From Streptomyces sp. NBC_01216 (GTDB lineage Bacteria > Actinomycetota > Actinomycetes > Streptomycetales > Streptomycetaceae), in contig NZ_CP108677.1 in assembly GCF_035994945.1 (NCBI RefSeq), positions 1,364,001 through 1,428,000 on the forward strand: DNA of 64,000 nucleotides, read 5' to 3'. The notes under the pieces are model-generated. The model had not been told where the DNA came from and searched no databases. It saw only the letters and a program-made list of their open reading frames with translations. Every line of letters begins with the position of its first letter. Positions within the stretch are counted from its first letter, which is position 1. A program made the position numbers and the translations under genes. Shown piece after piece: positions 43,305-55,370 of the stretch.

Positions 43305-44528
43305 CTAAGTGAAGGCAGGCTTGGAGGCGGGCGCGGAACCCGGCAGGGCACTCTCCAACAGGGTCGAATCGCCCATCTCGCTCAGTACGAGCGCCAGCGC
43401 GCCGAGTACCTCGGCGCGGCCACCCAGAGCGCCCGGGGCCAGCGACAGCTGACGGGCGGCGCTGGGGATGGCGTAGCGCGAGACGGAGTCGCGGATCGGC
43501 GCGAGGACCAGCTCACCGGCCTCCGCCAGGTCTCCGCCGAGCACCACACGGCTGGGATTCAGCAGGTTGCAGAGGTTGGCGACGCCGCTGCCGATGTGAC
43601 GGCCCACGTCCGCCACCACCCGGCGGCAGCCGGGGTCCCCCTCCCGCGCCAGCTGCACGACCCGCTCCATGGTGAGATCGGGCCCGTGGCCGGGCTGGAG
43701 CAGCGGCAGGACGTAGCGGGCCGCCGTGAAGGTCTCCAGGCAGCCGCGGTTGCCGCAGCGGCAGACCGGACCGGACTCGTCCAGGGTGATGTGCCCGATC
43801 TCCCCCGCCGTGCCACCGGGCCCCCGGTAGACGCGTCCGTCGATGACGAGGCCGGCGCCGACACCGCTGGCCACCTTGATGTACGCGAGGTCCTTGACCC
43901 CGCGCCCGCTGCCCCAGACCAGCTCGCCCAGCGCGCCGAGGTTGGCGTCGTTGTCGACGTACACGGGCACGCCGAGACGGCCGGAGAGTTCGTCGGCGGG
44001 GTTGATGCCGGTCCAGCCCGGCAGGATCGACGTGGAGCCGAGCGTGCCGGAGGAGACGTCGATCGGTCCGGGTACGCCGAGCCCGACGCCGATCACCTTG
44101 CCGTGACCGATGCCGGTGGCCTCGAGGAGGCGTTTGACCAGCACCTCCGCCCGGTCGAAGCCTTCGGCGGAGGACGCGTCGACGTCCAGCGGTTCGGACT
44201 CCTCGGCGAGGACCTGATGGGCGAGGTTGCCGATCGCGACCCGCAGGTGGGTGTGGCCGAAGTCGACGCCGACGACCACGCCCGCGTCGCCGGACAGCGA
44301 GACGCTGCGGGCCCGCCGCCCGCCGGCGGAGGTCGGTGTGACCTCGACCGTTCCGCCGTCCTTCAGCTCCCGCACGATGTTGGAGACCGTGGCCGCGGAC
44401 AGGCCCGTGGCACGGGCGATCTCCGCCTGGGTGAGCGACCCGGCCATGCGTACCGCACGGACGACCCGCTCGAGATTGGCCCTGTGCAGAGACGTCTGCG
44501 ACCCCGGAGTCTGCATCGACTCATCCAC
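43305..44528 (-). CDS. rok7B7: ROK-family transcriptional regulator (Rok7B7 orthologue), 407 aa
   Basis: The N-terminal winged HTH ('SLTQAEIARATGLSAATVSN', 31-50) is followed by a sugar-kinase-like ROK domain: VVVGVDFGHTHLRVAIG, 'YVDNDANLGALGE', and the zinc site His246 with Cys256, Cys258 and Cys263 in CRCGNRGCLETF. Its position between ngcEFG-type and xylFGH-type operons matches SCO6008 (Rok7B7), reported to control xylose transport genes, carbon catabolite control and development. It probably represses xylFGH downstream; whether it acts on the ngc operon is open. The start is GTG/ATG at 44528 (MDESMQTPGSQTS). Confidence 0.88.
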   Translation of the reverse strand: MDESMQTPGSQTSLHRANLERVVRAVRMAGSLTQAEIARATGLSAATVSNIVRELKDGGTVEVTPTSAGGRRARSVSLSGDAGVVVGVDFGHTHLRVAIGNLAHQVLAEESEPLDVDASSAEGFDRAEVLVKRLLEATGIGHGKVIGVGLGVPGPIDVSSGTLGSTSILPGWTGINPADELSGRLGVPVYVDNDANLGALGELVWGSGRGVKDLAYIKVASGVGAGLVIDGRVYRGPGGTAGEIGHITLDESGPVCRCGNRGCLETFTAARYVLPLLQPGHGPDLTMERVVQLAREGDPGCRRVVADVGRHIGSGVANLCNLLNPSRVVLGGDLAEAGELVLAPIRDSVSRYAIPSAARQLSLAPGALGGRAEVLGALALVLSEMGDSTLLESALPGSAPASKPAFT

Positions 44529-44700
44529 TCCCGCCTGTGGTGGGCGGCGCGCGCACCGCCCCGGCCGGGGCGCGTCAAGAGAACCCCGGCTCCTTCTCCA
44601 ACTTGTGAACTCTAAGGGGAGCCTTTCGGGGTGTTCCCCGTCAAGACCTTGAGCGAGGCAAGGCTCGGATGAGCCGCATCGTTCGGGTCACGACGAGGGA

Positions 44701-44743
44701 CGGGCCGGGGCCCCGGCGGGATGTCCGCGGGGGCCTCGGCCCG
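44701..44743. terminator. Candidate terminator after ngcG
   Basis: CGGGCCGGGGCCCC and GGGGGCCTCGGCCCG form an imperfect ~13-bp stem, 55-97 bases beyond the ngcG stop on the minus strand, ahead of the ROK gene. Confidence 0.5.
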
Positions 44744-44797
44744 TGTGCCCGTAGGGGCGTGAACGTCTCGGAGCGCGCCCTCGGCGGCGCGCGCCGG

Positions 44798-45742
44798 CTA
44801 CTTCACCGCGCCGGCCGTGAGTCCGGCCACCACCTGGCGCTGGAAGACGATGTACGCGGCGAGCACCGGCAGCATCGCCATCACCAGGCCGGCGAAGAGC
44901 CCTGACCAGTCGCCCTTGTAGCCCTGGCTCACCGCGAGCTGCACCAGGCCCTGCGAGAGCACCTTCTTCTCCGGCTCGGTGTTGAGCACCGTCGGCAGCA
45001 GGTACTGGTTCCACTGGCCCAGGAAGTTGAAGATGCCCACGCTGATCAGGCCCGGCTTCGCCATCGGCAGCATGATCTGGAAGAAGGTCCTCGTGTGCGA
45101 GGCGCCGTCCACGAAGGCCGCTTCCGCCACCGAGGTCGGCAGCGTCCGGAAGAAGGCCGTGAGGAAGAAGACGGTGAACGGCAGCGAGTAGGCGATGTAG
45201 ACCAGGATCAGGCCGTGCAGGGTGTTGAGCAGGGCCATGTTCTGCAGCACGTAGAACAGGGGCACCAGCGCGAGGATGACCGGGAAGCTCATCCCGCCGA
45301 TGAACAGGAAGTAGACGAAGCGGTTGCCCGGGAAGTCGAAGCGGGCGAGGACGTAGGCCGCCATCGACCCGAAGAGGAGCGTGCCGATCAGCGAGCCGCC
45401 GACCACCAGGATGGTGTTCAGGAAGTAGTCGCTCATGTGCGCCTCGGTCCAGGCACGCGACCAGTTCTCGAAGTGCAGCTTGTCCGGCAGCGCCCAGGGT
45501 GAGGTGAAGATCGCGCGGTCTGTCTTGAACGAGGTCATGACCGCCCACAGCAGCGGCATCACCACCATGATCGCCCAGATGATCAGCACACCGTGGGAGA
45601 AGACGTTGAGGGTCGCCCCCTCGCGCCTGCCCCTGTCGCGGGGCGCGGGCGCCGCGGACTTCCGGGGCAGCGACGCGCCTCCGGCCTCGCGCGGTCCGGG
45701 CAGGTCTCCGGTGCCGGTGGACGGGGTGTCGGTGGTCTTCAT
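44798..45742 (-). CDS. ngcG: Sugar ABC transporter permease (NgcG type), 314 aa
   Basis: A MalG-type permease with six predicted helices and the EAA loop 'EAAFVDGASHTRTFFQIMLP' that contacts the ATPase. The N-terminal ~45 residues are hydrophilic. It starts directly after the ngcF stop. No ATPase gene is present in the cluster; in Streptomyces such importers use the shared ATPase MsiK encoded elsewhere. Assignment to N-acetylglucosamine/chitobiose uptake rests on the order binding protein-permease-permease beside rok7B7 and on recall of the S. coelicolor locus. Confidence 0.82.
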   Translation of the reverse strand: MKTTDTPSTGTGDLPGPREAGGASLPRKSAAPAPRDRGRREGATLNVFSHGVLIIWAIMVVMPLLWAVMTSFKTDRAIFTSPWALPDKLHFENWSRAWTEAHMSDYFLNTILVVGGSLIGTLLFGSMAAYVLARFDFPGNRFVYFLFIGGMSFPVILALVPLFYVLQNMALLNTLHGLILVYIAYSLPFTVFFLTAFFRTLPTSVAEAAFVDGASHTRTFFQIMLPMAKPGLISVGIFNFLGQWNQYLLPTVLNTEPEKKVLSQGLVQLAVSQGYKGDWSGLFAGLVMAMLPVLAAYIVFQRQVVAGLTAGAVK

Positions 45743-46702
45743 CTAGTACTCCAGCCGCTCGCGCCGGCCGAACCGCATCACGACCGCCGCGAAGGCCAGC
45801 GTGACGACGAGCAGCGCGACGCCGATCGTTGTGGCGTAGGCGGCCTGACCGTCCCGGAAGGCCTTCTGGTAGACGTACAGCGGCATGACGATGGTGGAGT
45901 AGTCCGGTCCACCGCCGTTGGGGCCGACCGTCATGATCTGGACGACGGCGAAGGACTCCGCGCCGAGCGCCAGGATGCCCATGTAGATCCAGCCGGACTG
46001 CACGGTGTCCCAGAGCAGCGGCAGGGTGATCTTGAAGAAGGTGGTGAACCGGTTCGCGCCGTCGAGCAGCGCCGCCTCGTAGAAGTCCTTCGGGATGGAT
46101 GCCATGCCCGCCGAGAAGAGGACCACGAAGAAGCCGACCGTGGACCAGACGAGGACGATCATCACGCAGATGAGGGCGAGGTCCGGGTCACCCAGCCAGT
46201 CGGGCTGGACGCTGCCGAGACCGACGCCCTTGAGCACCGAGTTGATCGCGCCGCTGTTCGGGTTGTAGGCGAACTGGAAGAGGAGCGCGACGATCGCGAT
46301 CGACAGGACCTGCGGAAAGAAGTACACGATCTTGTAGAAGGCGGAGCCCCGGACACCGGCGACGGCCGCTCCCCCGCGGCGCCGGCCGCCGACGTTGAGC
46401 ATGAACGCGAAGAACAGCGCCAGGCCGACGGTGACCAGCGGCAGCACGACCGCCAGCGTCAGACTGTGCTGGAGCGACTTCCAGAAGATCTCGTCGTCCA
46501 GCAGGCGGCTGTAGTTGTCGAACCCGACCATCCGGAACTCGGGGCTGAGTCCGCTCCAGTCCGTGAACGAGTAGTAGATGGACTGGATGAACGGCCATAT
46601 GACGAACAGCACGTACAGGGCCAGGGGGGCCGCCAGGAACCCCACGATGAAGCGGTACTTGCCGTGTTGCATTCCTACCGACCCCGATCCTCCCGCGGTC
46701 AA
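45743..46702 (-). CDS. ngcF: Sugar ABC transporter permease (NgcF type), 319 aa
   Basis: A MalF-type permease. The N-terminal helix and FVIWPFIQSIYYSFTDWSGL are typical of this family, and the EAA loop reads 'YEAALLDGANRFTTFFKITL'. Its stop is immediately followed by the ngcG start. It pairs with ngcG to make the membrane channel. It sits 85 bases after ngcE, with a hairpin in that gap. Confidence 0.82.
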   Translation of the reverse strand: MTAGGSGSVGMQHGKYRFIVGFLAAPLALYVLFVIWPFIQSIYYSFTDWSGLSPEFRMVGFDNYSRLLDDEIFWKSLQHSLTLAVVLPLVTVGLALFFAFMLNVGGRRRGGAAVAGVRGSAFYKIVYFFPQVLSIAIVALLFQFAYNPNSGAINSVLKGVGLGSVQPDWLGDPDLALICVMIVLVWSTVGFFVVLFSAGMASIPKDFYEAALLDGANRFTTFFKITLPLLWDTVQSGWIYMGILALGAESFAVVQIMTVGPNGGGPDYSTIVMPLYVYQKAFRDGQAAYATTIGVALLVVTLAFAAVVMRFGRRERLEY

Positions 46703-46743
46703 GCCGCTGGTGCCGTGCGTGGCGCGTGTGCCGGACGCGAGGG

Positions 46744-46782
46744 GCCGGGGCCCGCTCCCGGTCGGCGGGAAGGGGCCCCGGC
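46744..46782. terminator. Intercistronic hairpin between ngcE and ngcF
   Basis: GCCGGGGCCC (46744-46753) and GGGCCCCGGC (46773-46782) form a perfect 10-bp stem, a few bases after the ngcE stop. It may act as a partial terminator or 3' stabiliser, giving more binding protein than permease. Confidence 0.55.
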
Positions 46783-46787
46783 ACAGC

Positions 46788-48239
46788 TCACTGGTGCTTG
46801 TAGTGCTTGATCGAGGAGTCCTTGGCCGCCTCGTCGGCGTACTTCTGGATCTTCTTGATCGTCTCGGCCGGGGTCGCGCGGCCGGCCATCATCTCGCCGA
46901 GGCCGGCGACGCCGATCTTCTCCTTCTGCAGCGCCACGTACCAGTCCTGCAGACGCGGGTTGACGACGTTCTGTCCGGCCTTGTCGAGGGCCGCCACACC
47001 GGACTTCAGACCCGGGGTCAGGTCGATGCCGTCGGTGCCGCCGTTGAACGCGGTCAGCGACTTCACGGACTGGGTGAAGTTCTTCGAGGATGCCTCGCTC
47101 AGCATGATGCGCAGCTGCTCCATGCCGCCCTCGACGTTCTTCGCCTTCGCGGGCACGATGAAGGGCTCGCCGCCGGAGGCCCAGATGGTGCCGAAGGGCA
47201 TCTTGTCGGAGGAGTCGATGCCGGTCGGTCCCGACACCGCGAGGTCGAAGTCCGCCGGCATGGTCTTCGCCGCCTCGTTCTCCACCCAGGAACCGTTCGG
47301 GATGAAGAGGGCCTTGCCCTCGGTCCAGGCGGTCTGCGACTGGATGTGGTCGAGACCCGGGGTGCCCTGGAGGATGTAGCCCTTCCGCTGGAGCTCGTAG
47401 TATGCCTCGAAACACGCCTTGACCGCGGGGTGCTCCCAGGCCTTCGGCTCCAGGTTGTCGATCGCGTCCAGGACCTCGCGGCCACCGACCTTGGCGATCA
47501 TCGGGTAGAGCGAGAAGGGGATGTAGTACGGGTGCTTGCCCGCGTAGGTCCAGCCCGCGATGCCCTTCTTCTTGGCCTTCTCGCAGACGGCCAGCATCTC
47601 GTCCCAGGTCTCGGGGTACTTCGCGTCGAGCGAGTCGAGCAGCTTCTGCGAGTACCAGACGCCGTAGACGGTGTACGCGTAGTACATGATCCAGACCGGG
47701 TCGCCGTCGAACTGGCCCATCTCCACGATGCCCGGACGGAGGGTGTCGCGGACCTTCTTGCTCGGGTCGTCGATGGAGGCGGCGTCCAGCAGCGGGGTGA
47801 GATCGGCCAGCTGCTTCTGGCCGACGAGGACACCCATGTCCATCTGCTCGGCACCGGAGTTGTCGATCAGGTCCGGCGGGTTGCCGCCGTTGAAGCGCGG
47901 CTGCAGCTCCGTGGTGATCTTCTGGGTGGCCGCGAACTTGACTTTCGCCTTGGGGTAGTTGGCCTCGTAGACCTTCACCGCGTCCTTGGCGTAGTCCTGG
48001 CCGAAGCCGCCGTCGAAGAGGACGAAGTCCAGCGGCGCCGACTCGTTCACGCCGAGTGGGTTCTTGTCGGACTTGGTCCCCTTCTCGACCTTGTCGTTGC
48101 TCCCGCCGTCACTGCTCGCGCAGGCCGACAGGAAGCTCATGGTGGGTACCGAGATCAGGCCGAGCGCGGCGGAGCGCTTGATCAGATCGCGGCGGCCGAG
48201 GCCCACGTTGTTGTGCGCGGAGGTGGATCCCATGCTCAA
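46788..48239 (-). CDS. ngcE: Sugar ABC transporter substrate-binding lipoprotein (NgcE type), 483 aa
   Basis: An SBP_bac_1-type binding protein. The N-terminus combines a twin-arginine motif (GLGRRDLIKRSA, Arg16-Arg17) with a lipobox LSAC (Cys40), so it is a Tat-exported lipoprotein. The mature part shows 'LDFVLFDGGFGQDYAKDAV', 'FNGGNPPDLIDNSGAEQM' and 'TWDEMLAVCEKAKKKG'. In S. coelicolor the corresponding protein belongs to the GlcNAc/chitooligosaccharide NgcEFG transporter. The promoter region carries a DasR-like site (48434). ATG at 48239 or 48233 both fit. It leads the ngcEFG operon. Confidence 0.85.
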   Translation of the reverse strand: MSMGSTSAHNNVGLGRRDLIKRSAALGLISVPTMSFLSACASSDGGSNDKVEKGTKSDKNPLGVNESAPLDFVLFDGGFGQDYAKDAVKVYEANYPKAKVKFAATQKITTELQPRFNGGNPPDLIDNSGAEQMDMGVLVGQKQLADLTPLLDAASIDDPSKKVRDTLRPGIVEMGQFDGDPVWIMYYAYTVYGVWYSQKLLDSLDAKYPETWDEMLAVCEKAKKKGIAGWTYAGKHPYYIPFSLYPMIAKVGGREVLDAIDNLEPKAWEHPAVKACFEAYYELQRKGYILQGTPGLDHIQSQTAWTEGKALFIPNGSWVENEAAKTMPADFDLAVSGPTGIDSSDKMPFGTIWASGGEPFIVPAKAKNVEGGMEQLRIMLSEASSKNFTQSVKSLTAFNGGTDGIDLTPGLKSGVAALDKAGQNVVNPRLQDWYVALQKEKIGVAGLGEMMAGRATPAETIKKIQKYADEAAKDSSIKHYKHQ

Positions 48240-48433
48240 GTCCTCGCTTTCATTCAGGACTCAGGCGGTGTACCGGTCGCCCGTACTCTCGCCTCAGGCG
48301 AAGGGCCCCGCCACCGCATGCCGATGCAGCTTGGGTCGTGCAGTCGTCTCGCGAAGTGCCGCGCGTGCGGCGTCGTGCAGTCGTCGTGCGTACCTCACCC
48401 GGCCGTCGGCGTCACCGACCGGTCCGGACGCCG

Positions 48434-48466
48434 ACAGGTATAGTCCACTTTCCGTCAACTGAGCAA
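48434..48466 (-). promoter_or_regulatory. ngcE promoter with a DasR-type (dre) site
   Basis: On the plus strand ACAGGTATAGTCCACT (48434-48449) agrees with the dre consensus ACTGGTCTAGACCACT at 13 of 16 positions. On the minus strand a -10 TATACC (48442-48437) lies inside it and a -35 TTGCTC (48466-48461) lies 18 bases upstream. A repressor here would block initiation, which fits a GlcNAc-responsive regulator in front of an aminosugar importer. Two 14-base direct copies of GTCGTGCAGTCGTC occur downstream in the leader (48335 and 48372). Confidence 0.5.
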
Positions 48467-48617
48467 GATCGGGACCGGGTTTGAGCGGCAGTCTTTCCCG
48501 AGTTGAGACCTCGGGGGTATCCGCGCCGCATCTGCACCGGTTCCTCCCTCGCGTTGCCGCGAACACCCTTGACACCGGGCCCCACTTGGACCACTACTGG
48601 TTCCTGCGCCTTGAGTT

Positions 48618-48629
48618 GACAACGTTGTC
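48618..48629 (+). promoter_or_regulatory. LacI-type palindromic operator upstream of the GH92 gene
   Basis: GACAACGTTGTC is a perfect 12-base palindrome with a central CG, inside TTGACAACGTTGTCTAA. This shape is typical of LacI-family operators of carbohydrate genes. It lies 31 bases before the GH92 ATG. No LacI-family gene lies in the window. Confidence 0.5.
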
Positions 48630-48659
48630 TAACTACTGCAGCGGGAGTGACGACACGGT

Positions 48660-51600
48660 ATGCAGGCCCGAATTCGCACCGGATCGAGAGCCCGACAGGC
48701 ACGTCTTCCAGCAGCCGCCCTCCTGGCGACCGCCGCCCTTCTCCTGGCGGCGACCCCCTCCACATCCCTCGCGCTCCCGGCCCGGCCGGGGAAGCCGGAC
48801 AGGGAGTTCTCCACCTCCTTCGAAGCCGACGAGACGCCTCCGACGTGGCGCGACACCGTCGACGTCGGCAAGGACGGCACCCCGAGGACCTCCGGGGTCG
48901 ACGGCGGCTTCGCCACCGGAATCCCGGGCAACGTCACCGACCGGGTGACCGAGGTGCGCGCCAGCGGCGAGAACGCCCCTTCGGGTGAGACCAAGGAGAA
49001 CCTGGTCGACCTCCAGAGCTCCACCAAATGGCTGGTGTTCGAGCCGACGGCCTGGCTCGAGTTCGACCTGGACGCGCCCGTCAAGGTCGTCACCTACGCG
49101 CTGACGTCGGCCAATGACGCCGCCGAGCGCGATCCGCGCGACTGGACCCTGAAGGGCTCGTCCGACGGCGCCGAGTGGAAGGTCCTCGACACCCGTGAGG
49201 ACCAGGTCTTCGCGAAACGCTTCGAGACGAGGACGTACGACTTCGCGAACGACACGGCCTACGCGCACTACCGGCTGGAGATCACCGAGAACGGCGGCGC
49301 GGGCCTCACCCAGCTCGCCGACGTCCAGTTCTCGAACGGGGACGCCACCGCCCCCGTACCGAAGGACATGCGCAGCCGGGTCGACCGCGGACCCGGCGGC
49401 TCCCCCACCGCCAAGGCCAACGCCGGCTTCACGGGCACCCGGGCGCTGCGCTACGCCGGTACGCACCAGGCGGCCGGCCGGGCGTACTCGTACAACAAGG
49501 TCTTCGACGTGAACACGGCCGTCGTCCGGAACACCGAGCTGTCCTACCGGATCTTCCCCGCCATGGCCGAGACCGACCTCGGCTACCCGGCCACGAACGT
49601 GTCGGTGGACCTCGCCTTCACCGACGGCAGTTACCTGAGCGAGCTGCGGGCCACCGACGCGCACGGCGGCCCGCTCACTCCGCAGGGCCAGGGCGCGGCC
49701 AAGCGCCTCTACGTCAACCAGTGGAACCAGGTCACCGCCTCGATCGGTTCGGTCGCGGCCGGCAGGACGGTGGACCGGATCCTGGTGGCGTACGACTCCC
49801 CCCGGGGGCCGGCGAAGTTCCAGGGCTGGATCGACGACATCTCCCTGCGGCCGAAGGCTCCCGAGAAGCGGCGGGAACGGCTGTCGGACTACGCCTCGAC
49901 GACCCGCGGCACCCACTCCAGCGGCTCGTTCTCGCGCGGCAACACCTTCCCCGCGACCGCGGTCCCGCACGGCTTCAACTTCTGGACGCCGGTTACCAAC
50001 GCCGCGTCCAAGGGCTGGCTGTACGAGTACGCGCGCGGCAACAACGCCGACAACCTGCCGACCCTGCAGGCGTTCGCGGCGAGCCACGAGCCGAGCCCCT
50101 GGATGGGCGACCGGCAGACCTTCCAGGTGATGCCCTCGGCGGCGGCCGGCGTCCCGGAGACGGACCGGTCCGCGCGGGCCCTGGCCTTCCGGCACGAGAA
50201 GGAGACCGCCCGACCGCACTACTACGGCGTCACCTTCGAGAACGGCCTCAAGGCCGAGATGGCCCCGGCCGACCACGCCGCCGCGATGCGCTTCCGCTTT
50301 CCGGGCAGGGACGCGAGCGTCGTCTTCGACAACGTCACGCGGGAGGGCGGTCTGACCCTGGACGCGGCGGCCTCCTCCTTCACCGGCTACTCCGACGTGC
50401 GGAGCGGACTGTCCGCGGGCGCCACCCGGATGTTCGTGTACGGCGTCTTCGACGCGCCGGTCCTCTCCTCGGCGGCCGAGGGCGTGAAGGGCTACTTCCG
50501 CTTCGACCCGGGCGCCGGGCGGACCGTGACCCTGCGGCTGGCGACGTCACTGATCTCCGTCGACCAGGCCAAGGCGAACCTCGCGGACGAGATTCCGGCG
50601 GGCACCTCCTTCGAACGGGTCCGGGGCCGGGCGCAGGACGCCTGGGACGCGGTCCTGGAGCGGGTGGAGGTCGAGGGCGCGACCCACGACCAGCTGGTGA
50701 CCCTCTACTCCAGCCTCTACCGGCTGTACCTCTACCCCAACTCCGGTTTCGAGAAGGCCGGTTCCCGGCACGTGTACGCCAGCCCCTTCTCACCCGGGAC
50801 GGGCCCGGACACCCCGACCCGGACGGGCGCGAAGATCGTCGACGGGAAGGTGTACGTCAACAACGGCTTCTGGGACACCTACCGGACGACGTGGCCCGCC
50901 TACTCCTTCCTCACCCCGAGGAAGGCGGGGGAACTGGTCGACGGCTTCGTCCAGCAGTACAAGGACGGCGGCTGGATCTCCCGCTGGTCCTCCCCTGGCT
51001 ACGCGGACCTGATGACCGGCACCTCCTCCGACGTGGCCTTCGCCGACGCCTTCGTCAAGGGCGTGGACTTCGACGCGGAGGCGGCGTACGAGGCCGCGCT
51101 GAAGAACGCGACCGTGGTGCCGCCGAGCGGCGGCGTAGGACGCAAGGGCATGGAAACCTCGCCGTTCCTCGGCTACACCTCCACCGCGACCCACGAGGGC
51201 CTTTCCTGGTCTCTGGAGGGGTACCTCAACGACTACGGCATCGCGAAGATGGGCCGCGCGCTCTACGAGAAGACCGGCAAGAAGCGTTACCGGGAGGAGT
51301 CGGCGTACTTCCTCGACCGGGCGCGCTCCTACGTCTCCCTCTTCGACCCCGAGGCCGGCTTCTTCCAGGGCCGCGACGCCACCGGCGCCTGGCGGGTGCC
51401 GTCGGCCTCGTACGACCCGCGGATCTGGGGCCACGACTACACCGAGACCAACGGCTGGGGCTACGCCTTCACCGCCCCGCAGGACTCGCGGGGCCTCGCC
51501 GGCCTGTACGGAGGCCGCGCGGGCCTGGCGAAGAAGCTCGACGCCTACTTCTCGACGCCGGAGACGGCGAGCCCGGAGTTCGTCGGCTCCTACGGCAGCG

Positions 51601-52487
51601 TCATCCACGAGATGACCGAGGCGCGGGACGTCCGGATGGGCATGTACGGCCACTCCAACCAGGTCGCGCATCACGTGCCGTACATGTACGACGCGGCCGG
51701 GCAGCCGTGGAAGACGGCTTCGAAAGTGCGTGAGGTGCTGTCCCGGCTCTACACCGGCAGCGAGATCGGCCAGGGCTACCACGGCGACGAGGACAACGGC
51801 GAGCAGTCGGCCTGGTTCCTCTTCTCGGCGCTCGGCTTCTACCCGCTGGTGATGGGCAGCGGGGAGTACGCGATCGGTTCGCCGCTCTTCACGAAGGCGA
51901 CCGTCCGGATGGACAACGGACGCACACTGGTCGTGGAGGCCCCGCGCAACAGCGCCCGCAACATCTACGTCCAGGGCGTGCGGCTGAACGGCAAGCGGTG
52001 GAACTCCACCGCCCTGCCGCACGAGCTGCTCGCCCGCGGCGGCACGCTGAGGTTCGACATGGGGCCGAGGCCCTCGGCCTGGGGCACGGGTGCCACGGCG
52101 GGACCGGTCTCGATCACGAAGGACGACCAGGTGCCGGTCCCGCGTGCGGACCTGGTGAAGGGCGCGGGGCCCCTGTTCGACGACACCTCGGCGACGGCGG
52201 GGCCGGTGACCGGCGCGGTCGGCCTGCCCGTGGCCGGACGGGTGAAGGCGGTCCAGTACACGCTGACCTCGCCGGCGGACCGGGCGAAGGCGCCGGCGGG
52301 CTGGGTGCTCCAGGGCTCCGCGGACGGGGTGGCCTGGAAGGACCTGGACCGGCGGGGCGGCGAGACCTTCGCCTGGGCGCGGCAGACCCGGGTGTTCTCG
52401 GTGCACGCGCCGCGCCCGTACGCGAAATACCGTCTGGTGCTGTCGGGTTCGGGCGGTGAGCTGGCGGAGGTCCAGCTGCTCGGCTGA
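48660..52487 (+). CDS. Secreted GH92 glycosidase with flanking F5/8-type domains, 1275 aa
   Basis: Signal peptide (residues 1-~40, 'LPAAALLATAALLLAATPS'). Residues ~80-230 are an F5/8 type C-like carbohydrate-binding domain. The GH92 N-terminal beta domain and (alpha/alpha)6 domain span ~400-1130, with 'HGFNFWTPVTNA', 'ARGNNADNLPTLQAFAASHE', and GDEDNGEQSAWFLFSALGFY (catalytic-base Asp1043/Asp1045). A second F5/8-like domain ends the protein. GH92 enzymes are calcium-dependent exo-mannosidases. The usual acid motif HGNEPSHH reads HSNQVAHH here, with Gln1001 replacing Glu. That change is reported for a mannosyl-phosphate-cleaving GH92, so the substrate may be phosphorylated mannan. ATG 48660 fits the signal peptide. 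Confidence 0.85.
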   Translation: MQARIRTGSRARQARLPAAALLATAALLLAATPSTSLALPARPGKPDREFSTSFEADETPPTWRDTVDVGKDGTPRTSGVDGGFATGIPGNVTDRVTEVRASGENAPSGETKENLVDLQSSTKWLVFEPTAWLEFDLDAPVKVVTYALTSANDAAERDPRDWTLKGSSDGAEWKVLDTREDQVFAKRFETRTYDFANDTAYAHYRLEITENGGAGLTQLADVQFSNGDATAPVPKDMRSRVDRGPGGSPTAKANAGFTGTRALRYAGTHQAAGRAYSYNKVFDVNTAVVRNTELSYRIFPAMAETDLGYPATNVSVDLAFTDGSYLSELRATDAHGGPLTPQGQGAAKRLYVNQWNQVTASIGSVAAGRTVDRILVAYDSPRGPAKFQGWIDDISLRPKAPEKRRERLSDYASTTRGTHSSGSFSRGNTFPATAVPHGFNFWTPVTNAASKGWLYEYARGNNADNLPTLQAFAASHEPSPWMGDRQTFQVMPSAAAGVPETDRSARALAFRHEKETARPHYYGVTFENGLKAEMAPADHAAAMRFRFPGRDASVVFDNVTREGGLTLDAAASSFTGYSDVRSGLSAGATRMFVYGVFDAPVLSSAAEGVKGYFRFDPGAGRTVTLRLATSLISVDQAKANLADEIPAGTSFERVRGRAQDAWDAVLERVEVEGATHDQLVTLYSSLYRLYLYPNSGFEKAGSRHVYASPFSPGTGPDTPTRTGAKIVDGKVYVNNGFWDTYRTTWPAYSFLTPRKAGELVDGFVQQYKDGGWISRWSSPGYADLMTGTSSDVAFADAFVKGVDFDAEAAYEAALKNATVVPPSGGVGRKGMETSPFLGYTSTATHEGLSWSLEGYLNDYGIAKMGRALYEKTGKKRYREESAYFLDRARSYVSLFDPEAGFFQGRDATGAWRVPSASYDPRIWGHDYTETNGWGYAFTAPQDSRGLAGLYGGRAGLAKKLDAYFSTPETASPEFVGSYGSVIHEMTEARDVRMGMYGHSNQVAHHVPYMYDAAGQPWKTASKVREVLSRLYTGSEIGQGYHGDEDNGEQSAWFLFSALGFYPLVMGSGEYAIGSPLFTKATVRMDNGRTLVVEAPRNSARNIYVQGVRLNGKRWNSTALPHELLARGGTLRFDMGPRPSAWGTGATAGPVSITKDDQVPVPRADLVKGAGPLFDDTSATAGPVTGAVGLPVAGRVKAVQYTLTSPADRAKAPAGWVLQGSADGVAWKDLDRRGGETFAWARQTRVFSVHAPRPYAKYRLVLSGSGGELAEVQLLG

Positions 52488-52497
52488 CCGGGCCGCT

Positions 52498-52556
52498 CCG
52501 GAACACGGCAAGGGCCCTCTCCCCCGGGCGGGGAGAGGGCCCTTGCCGTGTTCCGG
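52498..52556. terminator. Strong bidirectional terminator between GH92 and acnA
   Basis: A perfect 27-bp stem (52498-52524 with 52530-52556) with a 5-base loop lies between two convergent genes and can serve both. Confidence 0.88.
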
Positions 52557-52585
52557 TCCCGCGGCGGTCAGCCGCGGACGCCGGT

Positions 52586-55369
<2,784 letters not shown>

Positions 55370-55370
55370 C

